A stretch of 64,000 nt of DNA, from assembly GCA_021770065.1 (NCBI GenBank), contig JAETRR010000013.1, positions 100,729 through 164,728 on the forward strand, read 5' to 3'. Position 1 is the first letter of the stretch; every line of letters begins with the position of its first letter. The DNA is from Lachnoclostridium sp. (lineage in GTDB: Bacteria > Bacillota > Clostridia > Lachnospirales > Lachnospiraceae). The translations under genes were made by a program, and so were the position numbers. This document shows, one piece after another, positions 34,740 to 43,313 of this stretch. The notes beneath the pieces were generated by a model. That model saw only the letters and a program-made list of their open reading frames with translations. It was not told where the DNA came from and searched no databases.

Positions 34740-36932
34740 CTATAAAAACAATCCGCCTGCTACATTTACCAGAAGAGCTACCACATAAGCTGTCACCATC
34801 TGTACGGCTACGGCTTTGCCGGTCTCTTTCCAGGTCTTCAGCTCACGCTTCATGGCGCCTACGGCTGCAAAACAGGGCATGCACAGCAGGTTGAATACCA
34901 TATAAGCATAGGCTGCGGCCTTTGTCTTAATGTCATCCTTCATATGCGGCAGGGCATTTTCATCACCGCCCTCAAAAAGAACGCTCTCAGAATAAATATC
35001 TCCTGCGGCTTCCGCATCGTACTCTCCGCCCTCAAAGCCAAGCTCTTCCAATTCTTCCGGACTATACTGGGCGAAATATTCCTCCAGATATTCGTCCGTT
35101 ACATCCTCGTCATAGAGCTGGGCAAAGGTTACGACTACATTTTCCTTGGCAATCCATCCGGTTACCACGCCTACTGCCGGACGCCACTCGCCAAAGCCCA
35201 AGGGCTTGAAGACAGGAGCGATGACATTTCCGATGGAAGCCATAAAGCTGTCGTTCATCTCGCACATAACGCTTCCGTCCTCATTCTCGGCCGCATTGGT
35301 TCCGTTGAAAGAGCCGAAATTGAAACCGGACAGGAACCAGATAAGAATGGTGGATACGAAAATAACGGTTCCGGCTTTTACTGCAAAGCCTTTTACTTTT
35401 TCCCACCCATGGATGAGGATGCTCTTAAGGGTCGGAATACGGTACTGGGGCAGCTCCATTATAAAGTTGGAGGCGCCGTCCTTGTATACAAACTTATTTA
35501 ACAGCAAGGATACAATAATTGCAACTACAATACTGAAAATGTATAAGGAATAAGTTACCAGGGTCTGGTTGCTGTCTGCAAACAGGGTGGATACAAACAG
35601 GGCAAAAATGGGAAGCTTTGCGCCGCAGGGCATAAAGCCTGCCAGAATGGTGGTTATCTTTCTGTCCTTCTCGGATTCCAGTGTACGGGTTGCCATAACA
35701 GCCGGAACGCTGCAGCCGAAGCCCTGAAGCAACGGAATAAAGGAACGTCCGGACAATCCGAAGCGGCGGAAGATTCGATCCAGCACGAATGCGATTCTGG
35801 CCATGTAGCCGCAGTCTTCCAGGAAAGAAATCAGAATGTACAGTACCAATACCAGGGGAATAAATCCAAGGATTGCGCCGAGTCCCTCCATAATACCGTC
35901 AATAACCAGGGAATATACCCAGGGTGATGCGCCGCCTAAAACTCCGGCTGCCAGATCCGTTAGCCTCTCCCAGATAGATTCTACAATGCCGGCCAGCCAG
36001 ATGCCGGGGCTGTTGATTCCAAGGAACAGGAAGTTTTCACTGTTGGTGCATGCAAACAGCAGGTACATGATCACCGCAAAGATAGGCAGGGCCAGGATTC
36101 GGTTGGTGAGAATCTTATCCAGCTTGTCGGATTTCGTCTCCACATGGCCTGTAGTGCCCTTTTTTACTGCATTCTTTACTACTTTTGCTATGTACTGGTA
36201 ACGCTGATCTGCCACGACTGCTTCCAGATCCGCTTCCGGGCCGTAGGCCTTTGCCACAATCCCGTCTATCTGTTTTTTCAGCTCTTCCGTTACCTGTCCT
36301 GCAACGTTTTCATCATTTTCCAGAAGCTTGACGGCTTTCCACTCGCTGTCGGACTCACCGGCATCCTCTAAAAGCTTCTTTGCCTCGTCTATGGCTCCCT
36401 GAAGCTTTTCATCGAAGATGGGCAGTTTCTTCGGGGGCTTCTTTTCCTTTGCTGCTTTTACAGCTTCTTCCATCAGCTCTTGAATCCCTTTGCCGTTACG
36501 GGCCACAACGGGAACTACCGGCACGCCGAAAGTCTCGGAAAGCTTCTCTGCCCCTATCTTGTCTCCTCTTGCTTCCACCTCGTCCATCATGTTCAGAGCA
36601 ATGACTGTGGGAACACCCGTCTCCAGGATCTGCAGAGTCAGATACAGGTTACGCTCAATGCTGGTTCCGTCTACAATGTCAATGACTGCATCGGGCTTTT
36701 CTTTTACAATGTAATCCCGTGCAATGATTTCCTCTGCGGAATAGGGGGACAGTGAATAGGTTCCTGGAAGGTCCATGATGTTGATTTCTTTGTCCTTCTT
36801 GTAAGTGCCTTCTTTCTTGTCCACGGTTACGCCCGGCCAGTTTCCCACTCGTTGTCTGGAACCGGTCAGGTCATTAAATAAGGTTGTTTTGCCGCAGTTC
36901 GGATTGCCTGCAAGCGCAATGGTGTATGACAT
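34740..36932 (-). CDS. feoB: ferrous iron transporter B
   Basis: Fe(II) uptake pump of 730 residues. The N-terminal G domain has GNPNCGKTTLFN (G1), DLPGTYSL (G3) and NMMD (G4). A helical GDI-like spacer and about eight membrane helices with two Gate motifs follow (LLQGFGCSVPAVMATRTL and FMPCGAKLPIFALF). The start is directly preceded by a purine-rich site (AGGAG). feoA and a second feoA-like gene lie upstream in the same direction, behind a Fur box. Confidence 0.97.
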   Translation of the reverse strand: MSYTIALAGNPNCGKTTLFNDLTGSRQRVGNWPGVTVDKKEGTYKKDKEINIMDLPGTYSLSPYSAEEIIARDYIVKEKPDAVIDIVDGTSIERNLYLTLQILETGVPTVIALNMMDEVEARGDKIGAEKLSETFGVPVVPVVARNGKGIQELMEEAVKAAKEKKPPKKLPIFDEKLQGAIDEAKKLLEDAGESDSEWKAVKLLENDENVAGQVTEELKKQIDGIVAKAYGPEADLEAVVADQRYQYIAKVVKNAVKKGTTGHVETKSDKLDKILTNRILALPIFAVIMYLLFACTNSENFLFLGINSPGIWLAGIVESIWERLTDLAAGVLGGASPWVYSLVIDGIMEGLGAILGFIPLVLVLYILISFLEDCGYMARIAFVLDRIFRRFGLSGRSFIPLLQGFGCSVPAVMATRTLESEKDRKITTILAGFMPCGAKLPIFALFVSTLFADSNQTLVTYSLYIFSIVVAIIVSLLLNKFVYKDGASNFIMELPQYRIPTLKSILIHGWEKVKGFAVKAGTVIFVSTILIWFLSGFNFGSFNGTNAAENEDGSVMCEMNDSFMASIGNVIAPVFKPLGFGEWRPAVGVVTGWIAKENVVVTFAQLYDEDVTDEYLEEYFAQYSPEELEELGFEGGEYDAEAAGDIYSESVLFEGGDENALPHMKDDIKTKAAAYAYMVFNLLCMPCFAAVGAMKRELKTWKETGKAVAVQMVTAYVVALLVNVAGGLFL

Positions 36933-37108
36933 CTTTTTACTCCTCCACTCGTTTCTGCCGTTTCTTTGTTAGCACTCGCTAACTGTAATTCTTATTTTTA
37001 GGGGTTACAATCAACTAACCCCTCTCCAAAAAAATGCCGCCTTTTAACAGGAAGCTGATGTGAATGCTTTCATCCGGGCATAATGCTGCCCCTCAGGCAA
37101 AAAGACTT

Positions 37109-37330
37109 TTATACCTGGACTTCTATCCGGGCGGCTTCTTCCTTTCGCAGACTCAGTTCATAGCCGCGGACATTGATTTCCACCGGATCGCCTAAGGGAG
37201 CTACTTTGATAACTTTTACGGATACTCCGGGGGTAATTCCCATGTCCATAATTCTGCGTTTTAAGGGTCCGCTCTCCCCGATAGACAGCACCTTCCCGGA
37301 CTGGCCGGGCTTCATTTCTTTCAGTGTCAT
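37109..37330 (-). CDS. feoA: FeoA-family SH3-like protein
   Basis: The 73 residues form the small beta-barrel FeoA domain (MTLKEMKPGQSGKVLSIGESGPLKRRIMDMGITPGVSVKVI, then GDPVEINVRGYELSLRKEEA). FeoA binds FeoB at the cytoplasmic face and is needed for Fe(II) transport. It lies 176 bp before feoB; that gap contains an inverted repeat GGGGTTA/TAACCCC near 37000-37020. Confidence 0.93.
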   Translation of the reverse strand: MTLKEMKPGQSGKVLSIGESGPLKRRIMDMGITPGVSVKVIKVAPLGDPVEINVRGYELSLRKEEAARIEVQV

Positions 37331-37421
37331 GTGTTCTCCTCACTTTCTGATTCCTAATGATTTTATAACCGGATGTTTTTACCATCCGGAGAAACTTTTT
37401 CTGTCTGTTGTGACGGCCCTG

Positions 37422-37634
37422 TTATGCAACTATAATCTGGGAGGCCAGTCCGCGGTTCAGAGCAATACGGACGCCCTTTACCAGCAAAATAAGACCGCTG
37501 GGGTTCTCGCCTATTACCTGCACGTGTTCGCCTTTTACAAAGCCCAGATCCTGCAGATGGCGTTTTACTTCTTCTTTTCCGTGAAATGCCCGGATCTCTC
37601 TTGTCTCTCCAACCTCCATCATTGCCAGTGCCAT
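37422..37634 (-). CDS. second FeoA-family protein
   Basis: About 70 residues with the same fold as the downstream FeoA (MEVGETREIRAFHGKEEVKRHLQDLGFVKGEHVQVI, GVRIALNRGLASQIIV) but only modest similarity. The start at MALAMM is chosen because AAAGGAG is eight bases upstream; codons further up belong to the leader. Two FeoA proteins per feo operon is usual in this group. It is the first gene after the Fur-box promoter. Confidence 0.9.
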   Translation of the reverse strand: MALAMMEVGETREIRAFHGKEEVKRHLQDLGFVKGEHVQVIGENPSGLILLVKGVRIALNRGLASQIIVA

Positions 37635-37747
37635 TCTCATTACTCCTTTCACATGTTTTTGTGCGTGGAAAAATGTACCTACAGGTACCTTCTCTTTTAT
37701 ACGCCGCTTATGTATCTTATTGAGAACAACTATCATTTTCTTTATGT

Positions 37748-37775
37748 ATTATATCATACCCGAAGCATTTGTCAA
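37748..37775 (-). promoter_or_regulatory. feo operon promoter
   Basis: TTGACA and TATAAT on the minus strand are separated by 16 bp. A Fur box lies just upstream of the -35. Confidence 0.85.
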
Positions 37776-37782
37776 TACCTTA

Positions 37783-37801
37783 ATTGATAATAATTATCAA
37801 T
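37783..37801. promoter_or_regulatory. Fur box
   Basis: ATTGATAATAATTATCAAT is a perfect palindrome that contains the 7-1-7 Fur consensus TGATAATnATTATCA. It lies seven bases upstream of the -35 of the feo operon, so iron-loaded Fur would be expected to repress feo. Confidence 0.88.
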
Positions 37802-37935
37802 CACATCTATGGAACATCAATAAAGAAATTCGTCACGAATCTGTCGGGATCAAAAACCGTTCATATACGGATTTCTTTTCTGTATGCCCGTTATTGGCAG
37901 CAGTTCTCAAGAATCTCCTCCATACGGTAACAGCG

Positions 37936-38301
37936 TCACAGAATATTGCGGAGGACTCCAAAAAGGAGCAGAGACGTCAGGAACACCAGCATCCCGGCCG
38001 ATTCCCATTTCTTCCAGACCGTTTTCCTGCAGCGCAGATAGCCTGCAAGGTATTTTATCAGAATCCAGCACAGAAAGGGCGCAAAACAAAAGATGACCGG
38101 ATGGCTGTGAAAGGCTTCTGAAAAATCTCCTCTCCCCATTGCAAGCATCATGTGGGTGATGCCGCATCCCGGGCATTTAATATGAAAAACAAACCGGAAC
38201 AGACAGGGAATGCCCGTTCCGGTGTATCTGACAAATCCATAGTATCCGGCAAGGAGTAAAGCCGCCAGTCCTGCTTTTCCGAGCCGCCTGTGATCTATCA
38301 T
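37936..38301 (-). CDS. DUF2752 membrane protein
   Basis: The 121 residues with three membrane helices carry the DUF2752 hallmark CPGCGITHMMLAM (about 44-56). The function is unknown. It lies 1 bp after the DUF4234 gene, an arrangement seen often in clostridia. The gene and the feo promoter region are separated by about 130 bp with nothing else visible. Confidence 0.85.
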   Translation of the reverse strand: MIDHRRLGKAGLAALLLAGYYGFVRYTGTGIPCLFRFVFHIKCPGCGITHMMLAMGRGDFSEAFHSHPVIFCFAPFLCWILIKYLAGYLRCRKTVWKKWESAGMLVFLTSLLLFGVLRNIL

Positions 38302-38302
38302 C

Positions 38303-38647
38303 TTAAGCTGCCAGCTTATTCAGCTCATTCTGAATCAGCGCGTAAGCAATGATTCCGCCAAAGATATAGAGAATCAGATAAAGCACGCCTCCGTTGGAAG
38401 CCGGAAGTCCTCTGTCCATTTTTGCCTTATCCAGCAATTCGCCGCGCTTGTAAGCCCAATAAAGGCCGTAAATCCCACAGGTAACAATGGTAAGTACCAG
38501 GGCTAACACGCCGGATGTTCCTTCCTCATTTGCTGCTGTATTGGTGTCTTCTGTCATACATACAAACCAATACAGACTGTAAATTCCACAGGTAATCAGT
38601 GACAGAATAATGCAAAGCGCAATATTTCTCTGCTGTACTGTCCTCAT
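38303..38647 (-). CDS. DUF4234 membrane protein
   Basis: The 114 residues with three helices show the repeated DUF4234 pattern: CIILSLITCGIYSLYWFVCM and TIVTCGIYGLYWAYKRGELL. The function is unknown. AGGAGG lies seven bases before the ATG. It diverges from the XRE regulator region and precedes the DUF2752 gene. Confidence 0.85.
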   Translation of the reverse strand: MRTVQQRNIALCIILSLITCGIYSLYWFVCMTEDTNTAANEEGTSGVLALVLTIVTCGIYGLYWAYKRGELLDKAKMDRGLPASNGGVLYLILYIFGGIIAYALIQNELNKLAA

Positions 38648-38780
38648 AACAATTCCTCCTTCGTTTTAAAACCGTAAATTTTACTGGCTAACTTAATATA
38701 CTACTTTACCCGAAAAAGTTCAATACTTACTATACAATTGTCCGGAAAACTTTAAAACTTTAAAAAGATATCTTTTCCCC

Positions 38781-38834
38781 TTGACAACTATTATTGTCAT
38801 TTGTATACTGTATATATGACAATAATAGTTGTCA
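38781..38834 (+). promoter_or_regulatory. promoter with two operators for the XRE-DUF3169 pair
   Basis: TTGACA (38781) and TATACT (38804) are 17 bp apart. TGACAACTATTATTGTCA (38782-38799) overlaps the -35. Its inverted copy TGACAATAATAGTTGTCA (38817-38834) covers the likely start point. Each site is itself TGACAA-N6-TTGTCA. This is a typical autoregulatory arrangement. Confidence 0.85.
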
Positions 38835-38943
38835 TTCTGACTATTTTCCATGTCATGTCGTGGGTACATATGGAAAGAGCTGCACGAAGAACCTATACGG
38901 AAAAGATGAAAAAGTTATTTTACCAAAAGAAAGGGGTGTACCT

Positions 38944-39153
38944 ATGCCGCTTCAAAACCACCTAAAGGAGCACCGGGCCAGACTTGGACTGAACCAGCAG
39001 CAGCTGGGATCCCTGGTGGGCGCTTCCCGGCAGACCATCAGCTTGATTGAACGGGGAGACTATTCCCCTTCTGTTACACTGGCCCTTAAGATCGCCAGGG
39101 TCTGCCGGGTATCCGTAGAAACGTTATTTGAGTATGAGGAGGAAGATAAATGA
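38944..39153 (+). CDS. XRE-family transcriptional regulator
   Basis: A 69-residue protein that is almost only a Cro/C1-type helix-turn-helix (LNQQQLGSLVGASRQTISLIERGDYSPS, about 16-43). It is close to the YozG/YgzD type that pairs with DUF3169 membrane proteins. The start at MPLQNH has AAGGGG upstream. The stop overlaps the next gene by 4 bp. Twin inverted operators in its promoter suggest autoregulation. Confidence 0.9.
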   Translation: MPLQNHLKEHRARLGLNQQQLGSLVGASRQTISLIERGDYSPSVTLALKIARVCRVSVETLFEYEEEDK

Positions 39154-39929
39154 ATACAAAAAACGAAAACGAGAAGAGAAAAATTACAATCCGGTTTTTC
39201 CTGTATATCCTGGCAGGTGCCGCCATGGGCGCATGTCTGAGCATGGCAGGTTTCTTTGTCTTTGCAAAGCTGTCTCTCACCCGGCTGCTAACGGATTTTT
39301 ATGCAGTGCTGCTTGTATGCTCTCCATGGATTTTTCTGTTTTTCTGTCTGACGGCAATGATTTTATCCTATGTGTTCCTGGCACTTGCGAAAAAGCAGCT
39401 CGCAAACCGGGATGACTGGAATGAAGAGGATGACGATGCATTTTACCGGCGGACAGACCGCCTTTTAAGCTTCTCGGTGGGAATTTCCAATCTGGGAATG
39501 ATCACTTTATTTATGATATTCGCACTGGTGACCATTGCTGTCCTTGGCAAATACACAAATGTCATTCTGTTTTTTGTATGTGCCCTGGCTTTTTTACTCT
39601 CCATGATCTTCCTTGCCTTCCTCCAGCGTAAGTCCATCGAGCAGGTCCGCATTTTGAATCCGGAAAAGAAAGGAGATGCACTGGATCTTCATTTTAAGAA
39701 AAAATGGCTGGCAAGCTCGGATGAACAGGAACGGCTGGCAACTTATGCCGCCTCCTACAAGGCATTTTCCAGTTTAGGCATTGTCTTTTTCGTCTTATAC
39801 GCCCTGCTGGTTTTAATGATCCCATTTTTTAATATCGGCTTCCTGCCCTTTCTGTGTGTGGGATGCATGTGGCTGGTTCCCAATGCGGTTTATTTTTGGG
39901 AGGCGTCTATGGAGAAGCCCAGGCAATAG
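39150..39929 (+). CDS. DUF3169 membrane protein
   Basis: The 259 residues have six membrane helices arranged as three pairs (about 14-33, 45-70, 105-125, 130-150, 205-225, 230-247) and match the DUF3169 family always found next to small XRE regulators. The function is unknown. Translational overlap with the regulator indicates one transcript. The sequence composition is still that of the core genome, unlike the genes that follow. Confidence 0.8.
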   Translation: MNTKNENEKRKITIRFFLYILAGAAMGACLSMAGFFVFAKLSLTRLLTDFYAVLLVCSPWIFLFFCLTAMILSYVFLALAKKQLANRDDWNEEDDDAFYRRTDRLLSFSVGISNLGMITLFMIFALVTIAVLGKYTNVILFFVCALAFLLSMIFLAFLQRKSIEQVRILNPEKKGDALDLHFKKKWLASSDEQERLATYAASYKAFSSLGIVFFVLYALLVLMIPFFNIGFLPFLCVGCMWLVPNAVYFWEASMEKPRQ

Positions 39930-40024
39930 CTTTTGTGAAGTATGGAATAAAGCGCCGGGAACTTTTACACTGATTCGTCCAATCTCCCGGTGACTGTTGG
40001 GATGCTTAAAGGAATTTAGAACAA

Positions 40025-40714
40025 ATGTTCTATTCTCGCATTGACAAAATTTTCAAAAAACAGAAAACCATTCAGACATATGATTCCGTTATTGTATTAT
40101 TGGAAAATAATAACATTGTTAGTTTAAGAAAGAAAACAAAACTTTTGGTTGTAGATGATACTGATGATGATATATACCAGGTACTGAAAGAGCGACAGTA
40201 TGATGTATTTTATAAAAATGATATGACATACTCCATTGAAGCTGAACCTTTTGATATCTTTCTGATTGATATCCGAGGCGTGGCCAGAAGATTAAGAAGC
40301 AGCATGGAAGGATTTGCGCTGGCATGTGAGATAAAAGGCAAATATCCTTTGAAACGAGTATGCTGTTATTCCGGAAGTGTATATGAAGAGATATCTGAAC
40401 ATTTAGCAGACAAAAAAATAGATGCTTTTTTTGTCAAAGATATGGATATAGATAAAATCTGTTCTAAAATTGATAACTTGATTCTGGATTATGTTAATAT
40501 TGAAAAGCAATGGGAAATATTACGGAACGAAATGATAAAGAGTCATGTCACTGAAACAGATATTCAAAAAATAAAAGAAAGCTTTTTTGAAAGTTTTTCC
40601 ACGGGTAATTTTATAAAATTAAATGATGTAATTATGAGTACGTTGAAAAACAGTACTACTCTGTTAAATATTACAAGTTCTATTTTAACACTGATAAAAG
40701 TTCTGGCGGTATAG
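40025..40714 (+). CDS. receiver-domain protein with unknown C-terminal region
   Basis: The 229 residues include a response-regulator receiver domain at about 37-150 with all key residues: acidic pair D44/D45, phospho-acceptor D82 (FLIDIRG), S116 and K138 (FVKD). The N-terminal 35 residues and the C-terminal 70 are not a DNA-binding domain that I recognise; the tail is helical. The coding region is AT-rich compared with its neighbours, suggesting transfer. The next gene, 3 bp on, is histidine-kinase-like, so they probably form a two-component pair of uncommon build. Confidence 0.75.
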   Translation: MFYSRIDKIFKKQKTIQTYDSVIVLLENNNIVSLRKKTKLLVVDDTDDDIYQVLKERQYDVFYKNDMTYSIEAEPFDIFLIDIRGVARRLRSSMEGFALACEIKGKYPLKRVCCYSGSVYEEISEHLADKKIDAFFVKDMDIDKICSKIDNLILDYVNIEKQWEILRNEMIKSHVTETDIQKIKESFFESFSTGNFIKLNDVIMSTLKNSTTLLNITSSILTLIKVLAV

Positions 40715-40717
40715 ATT

Positions 40718-41266
40718 ATGGATGAATTTAATCTGCTTCCCATTTACAGAAAAGGTATTGGAGAAATCTCCAACGGCATAGAAATTGTCGTTCCTGCTTT
40801 TTGTAAAAAAAATTGTGAACATAATGAAAAGTGTAAACGCCACTATCAGCAGCTGGAGCATGCAGAAAAAGGACTGTATCAATGTCCATATGGTTTTTCA
40901 AGTTATGTTTTTGAAATAGCAGATGATACTCATATCTTTACCTGTTTAAGAGTTGAAGGAGCTTACAATCCAAAAGTATTGCTGCCAAAACTGAAATCAG
41001 AGGGAAAACTGTATCGGGAACTATCAAAATCTGTTTTAGAGCAATACGCTGAAGCATATCGGGAATATTGGATAAACCAATTCAAATATGAAAAATATAA
41101 GCAATTCGTAGATGATATTTTTCATGATGTAAGAAAATTCAATCAGCAGATCAAGATTAAAAATGAGCACCTGTATAAAAAATCACAGCAGCATCGTAAA
41201 TATAGTGACTTTTTAGAACTGTCAAAAAGCATTCATGTCATTAGCTGGTTTTTAACACTGTATTAA
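40718..41266 (+). CDS. cysteine-rich histidine-kinase-like protein, apparently truncated
   Basis: The 182 residues contain a four-cysteine set C29, C33, C39, C56 (FCKKNCEHNEKC, then YQCPYGF), which suggests a metal or Fe-S site. Near the C-terminus is FHDVRKFN with H136, which looks like the H-box of a sensor kinase dimerisation helix. No ATP-binding domain follows: the frame stops 46 residues later and the downstream DNA encodes a piece of an unrelated family. I infer the kinase lost its catalytic part by deletion. Confidence 0.65.
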   Translation: MDEFNLLPIYRKGIGEISNGIEIVVPAFCKKNCEHNEKCKRHYQQLEHAEKGLYQCPYGFSSYVFEIADDTHIFTCLRVEGAYNPKVLLPKLKSEGKLYRELSKSVLEQYAEAYREYWINQFKYEKYKQFVDDIFHDVRKFNQQIKIKNEHLYKKSQQHRKYSDFLELSKSIHVISWFLTLY

Positions 41267-41474
41267 AAGTGTTTTAAATGTATATGGTAATTTTTCAGCA
41301 GATGAATTAGAAAAAAAGACCCATAAAGAAGCCCCGTGGAATGAAGCAAGAAGCGGTTGTACTTCCAACACCGCATCAGATGCCGTTATTTCCAAAGAGA
41401 GTATCATAAAATTCTATACACAGCAGACGAACATCAAAAGCACAATCACTAATTATTTAAAAGAAAATAGATAA
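41262..41474 (+). pseudogene. C-terminal remnant of a Panacea (SocA-like, DUF4065) protein
   Basis: In the frame starting ATT 41262 the DNA reads IKSVLNVYGNFSADELEKKT, then HKEAPWNEARSG and ISKESIIKFY, ending at TAA 41474. The 'YG-SADELE--TH-E-PW-EAR' pattern is the end of Panacea-domain proteins, often antitoxins or phage-related. There is no start codon or ribosome site, so it is a fragment fused by deletion to the kinase-like gene. Confidence 0.6.
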
Positions 41475-41480
41475 GATTTG

Positions 41481-41509
41481 CAGAAAGGAGCTGTCATGGC
41501 TCCTTTCTG
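41481..41509 (+). terminator. hairpin after the Panacea remnant
   Basis: CAGAAAGGAGC pairs exactly with GCTCCTTTCTG around a seven-base loop. The T-run is weak (TCTC), so it is a possible terminator. Confidence 0.5.
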
Positions 41510-41511
41510 TC

Positions 41512-41767
41512 TCAAAGCTGCTGATATTCAAAAAATACAATCGCGACGTCCACTGAAACAGGTTCCCCGGCATCTTCCATGCTGATTGTCACATCGTCCA
41601 GCATGCAACGGTACCGACTGTCATGAATTCCGCCGTTTTCCATTAGATTTTCCGGTATTCGTACTTCATGGATGCGGATGCTGCCTTTTTTTGCCACGGC
41701 AATCAACGAAATACTTTTCTGCTTTTATTGCCTCATATTTTCTCTCACTCTTTTTATCCTCTATCAA
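41512..41767 (-). pseudogene. frameshifted fragment of an unrecognised protein
   Basis: One frame reads IEDKKSERKYEAIKAEKYF, then VDCRGKK, and meets a run of seven A. The next frame continues GSIRIHEVRIPENLMENGG and ends EYQQL at 41512. Removing one A joins them into one plausible protein. There is no good start. I do not recognise the family. Confidence 0.4.
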
Positions 41768-41892
41768 TTAAAGATCTTTCAAAAAAGATAAATCCTTTGA
41801 CTTAGAAAAACGTCTGGTTAGTAGTAACAATTAATAATAATCACTATTTTTTATCTATTATTCTTTACAAAAACATAAAATTACAATACAAA

Positions 41893-41929
41893 TGCCCCGG
41901 AAATCACATTCGCCGTGATTCCCGGGGCG
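41893..41929 (-). terminator. terminator of the SDR-PHP-aldolase-dehydrogenase operon
   Basis: TGCCCCGG-AATCAC pairs with GTGATT-CCGGGGC (one mismatch in each arm). It follows the dehydrogenase stop on the minus strand, and AT-rich DNA lies downstream. Confidence 0.75.
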
Positions 41930-41957
41930 CACTTTATTTTTGTAATATCTTTTCTTC

Positions 41958-43220
41958 TCAGACAGCCGGTGCATGCTCCAGCAGGTACTTCTCTGCCTCC
42001 GTATTCCACAGGCCGTTGGTCTTGGATACGAGCTTATGAAGCTCCGCGAACATCGGATCGGTCTTGCCCTTCTCCTCGAAGTCCGCAATGGCCGTCAGCG
42101 GCAGAGAAATATGGGTGTAAATCAGCTTCTTTCCGCCCGGCACCTTAGGAAGGTTGAGGGTGGTCTCTCTTGCCACATCAAGACCTCCGATATGGGTAAC
42201 AAGGATAGCGGGATCAAGCTTGCCCTGACCCATCATAGCCAGGCACTCCTTCATATCATCCGTATTTCCGCCGGAGGTTCCCACTACATGGGTTCCGGAA
42301 TAGTGTACATTGTAGAAGTTGAACTTTGCGGAAAATTCCGGATTGGAGGGGCCCGCAAAGAAGTTCAGACAGCCATCCTGTGCCAGAATGCTGTCAGCCA
42401 GCTCTACTACCGGAGCAACGGGAGCAAAGCACAGCACATCGTCATAGCCGGATCCGTCCGTGAAGTCCATCATGCATTTCTTCTGATCCTCAACCTTGCC
42501 TGTGTTCACATAGACAAGCTTGATTCCCTTTTTCGCTGCTTCTTCCGGGGAAAGAATCTTCTCGGCCCGGGCAAGGCGTGCGTCATCAATATCCGTTACA
42601 ATGAGCAGAGACGGATTGCGGTCGCAGTGGATGATGTAGTCGATAGCAGCCAGTCCCATGGGACCTACGCCTGCCAGGATGGCCATTTTACCGCCCTCCA
42701 CAATACCCATGTCATGCTCGTATTTTCCTCTGGTTACATGGTACATGGCATGGAAGGTTCCCGCCACGCAGGACAGAGGCTCTGCCAGAGAACCGCCGAA
42801 ATAGTTCTCGCTGTCAAAGTGAAGAAGACAGCCCATCTCCATAACCTCATTGGGAATTACCACATAGGTGGCGTCTCCGCCGATATACTGGAAGGAATAT
42901 CCCGGTGCATCCAGGCTTCCTTTATAGTTGAGAGCCGGCTGAATAGAGAACTTCTCTCCCTCCTTGAACTCATGCGCCCACTTGGCTCCCACCTTTACCA
43001 GCTCGCCGCAGAACTCATGGCCGATGATGGTCGGATGCTCTGCAACATCATTGGGCACACGCTTGTGATCTGCACCCTGTATAGCCGCCTTGTAGGAGGA
43101 CATGCAGATACTGTCAGATACAACCTTTGCCAGAATCTCGTCATCCTTAAGTTCCGGAAGCTCGAACTCCTCCAGACGCAGATCTTCTTTTCCGTACAAT
43201 CTCAATGCTTTTGTTTTCAT
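41958..43220 (-). CDS. zinc-binding medium-chain dehydrogenase (L-sorbose-1-P reductase-like)
   Basis: The 420 residues are a medium-chain alcohol dehydrogenase: catalytic-site cysteine in SDSICMSSYKAA (about 39), GHEFCGELVKVG with the zinc His/Glu pair, and the nucleotide-binding loop GVGPMGLAAIDYI (about 188). The overall layout resembles sorbose-1-phosphate reductase and related polyol-phosphate dehydrogenases. The structural-zinc cysteine loop is not apparent. It is the last gene of a four-gene operon, 93 bp after the aldolase. The substrate is unknown; a phosphorylated ketose or polyol is the best guess. Confidence 0.8.
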   Translation of the reverse strand: MKTKALRLYGKEDLRLEEFELPELKDDEILAKVVSDSICMSSYKAAIQGADHKRVPNDVAEHPTIIGHEFCGELVKVGAKWAHEFKEGEKFSIQPALNYKGSLDAPGYSFQYIGGDATYVVIPNEVMEMGCLLHFDSENYFGGSLAEPLSCVAGTFHAMYHVTRGKYEHDMGIVEGGKMAILAGVGPMGLAAIDYIIHCDRNPSLLIVTDIDDARLARAEKILSPEEAAKKGIKLVYVNTGKVEDQKKCMMDFTDGSGYDDVLCFAPVAPVVELADSILAQDGCLNFFAGPSNPEFSAKFNFYNVHYSGTHVVGTSGGNTDDMKECLAMMGQGKLDPAILVTHIGGLDVARETTLNLPKVPGGKKLIYTHISLPLTAIADFEEKGKTDPMFAELHKLVSKTNGLWNTEAEKYLLEHAPAV

Positions 43221-43313
43221 ATTCTCTCTCCTTTGGGCCTTATATCAGCCTTAATTTTTCTTTATTCCCGCCGCCTTCGGCTTGTTTTCCTGTTATTTTG
43301 CAAATCCTCCCGG

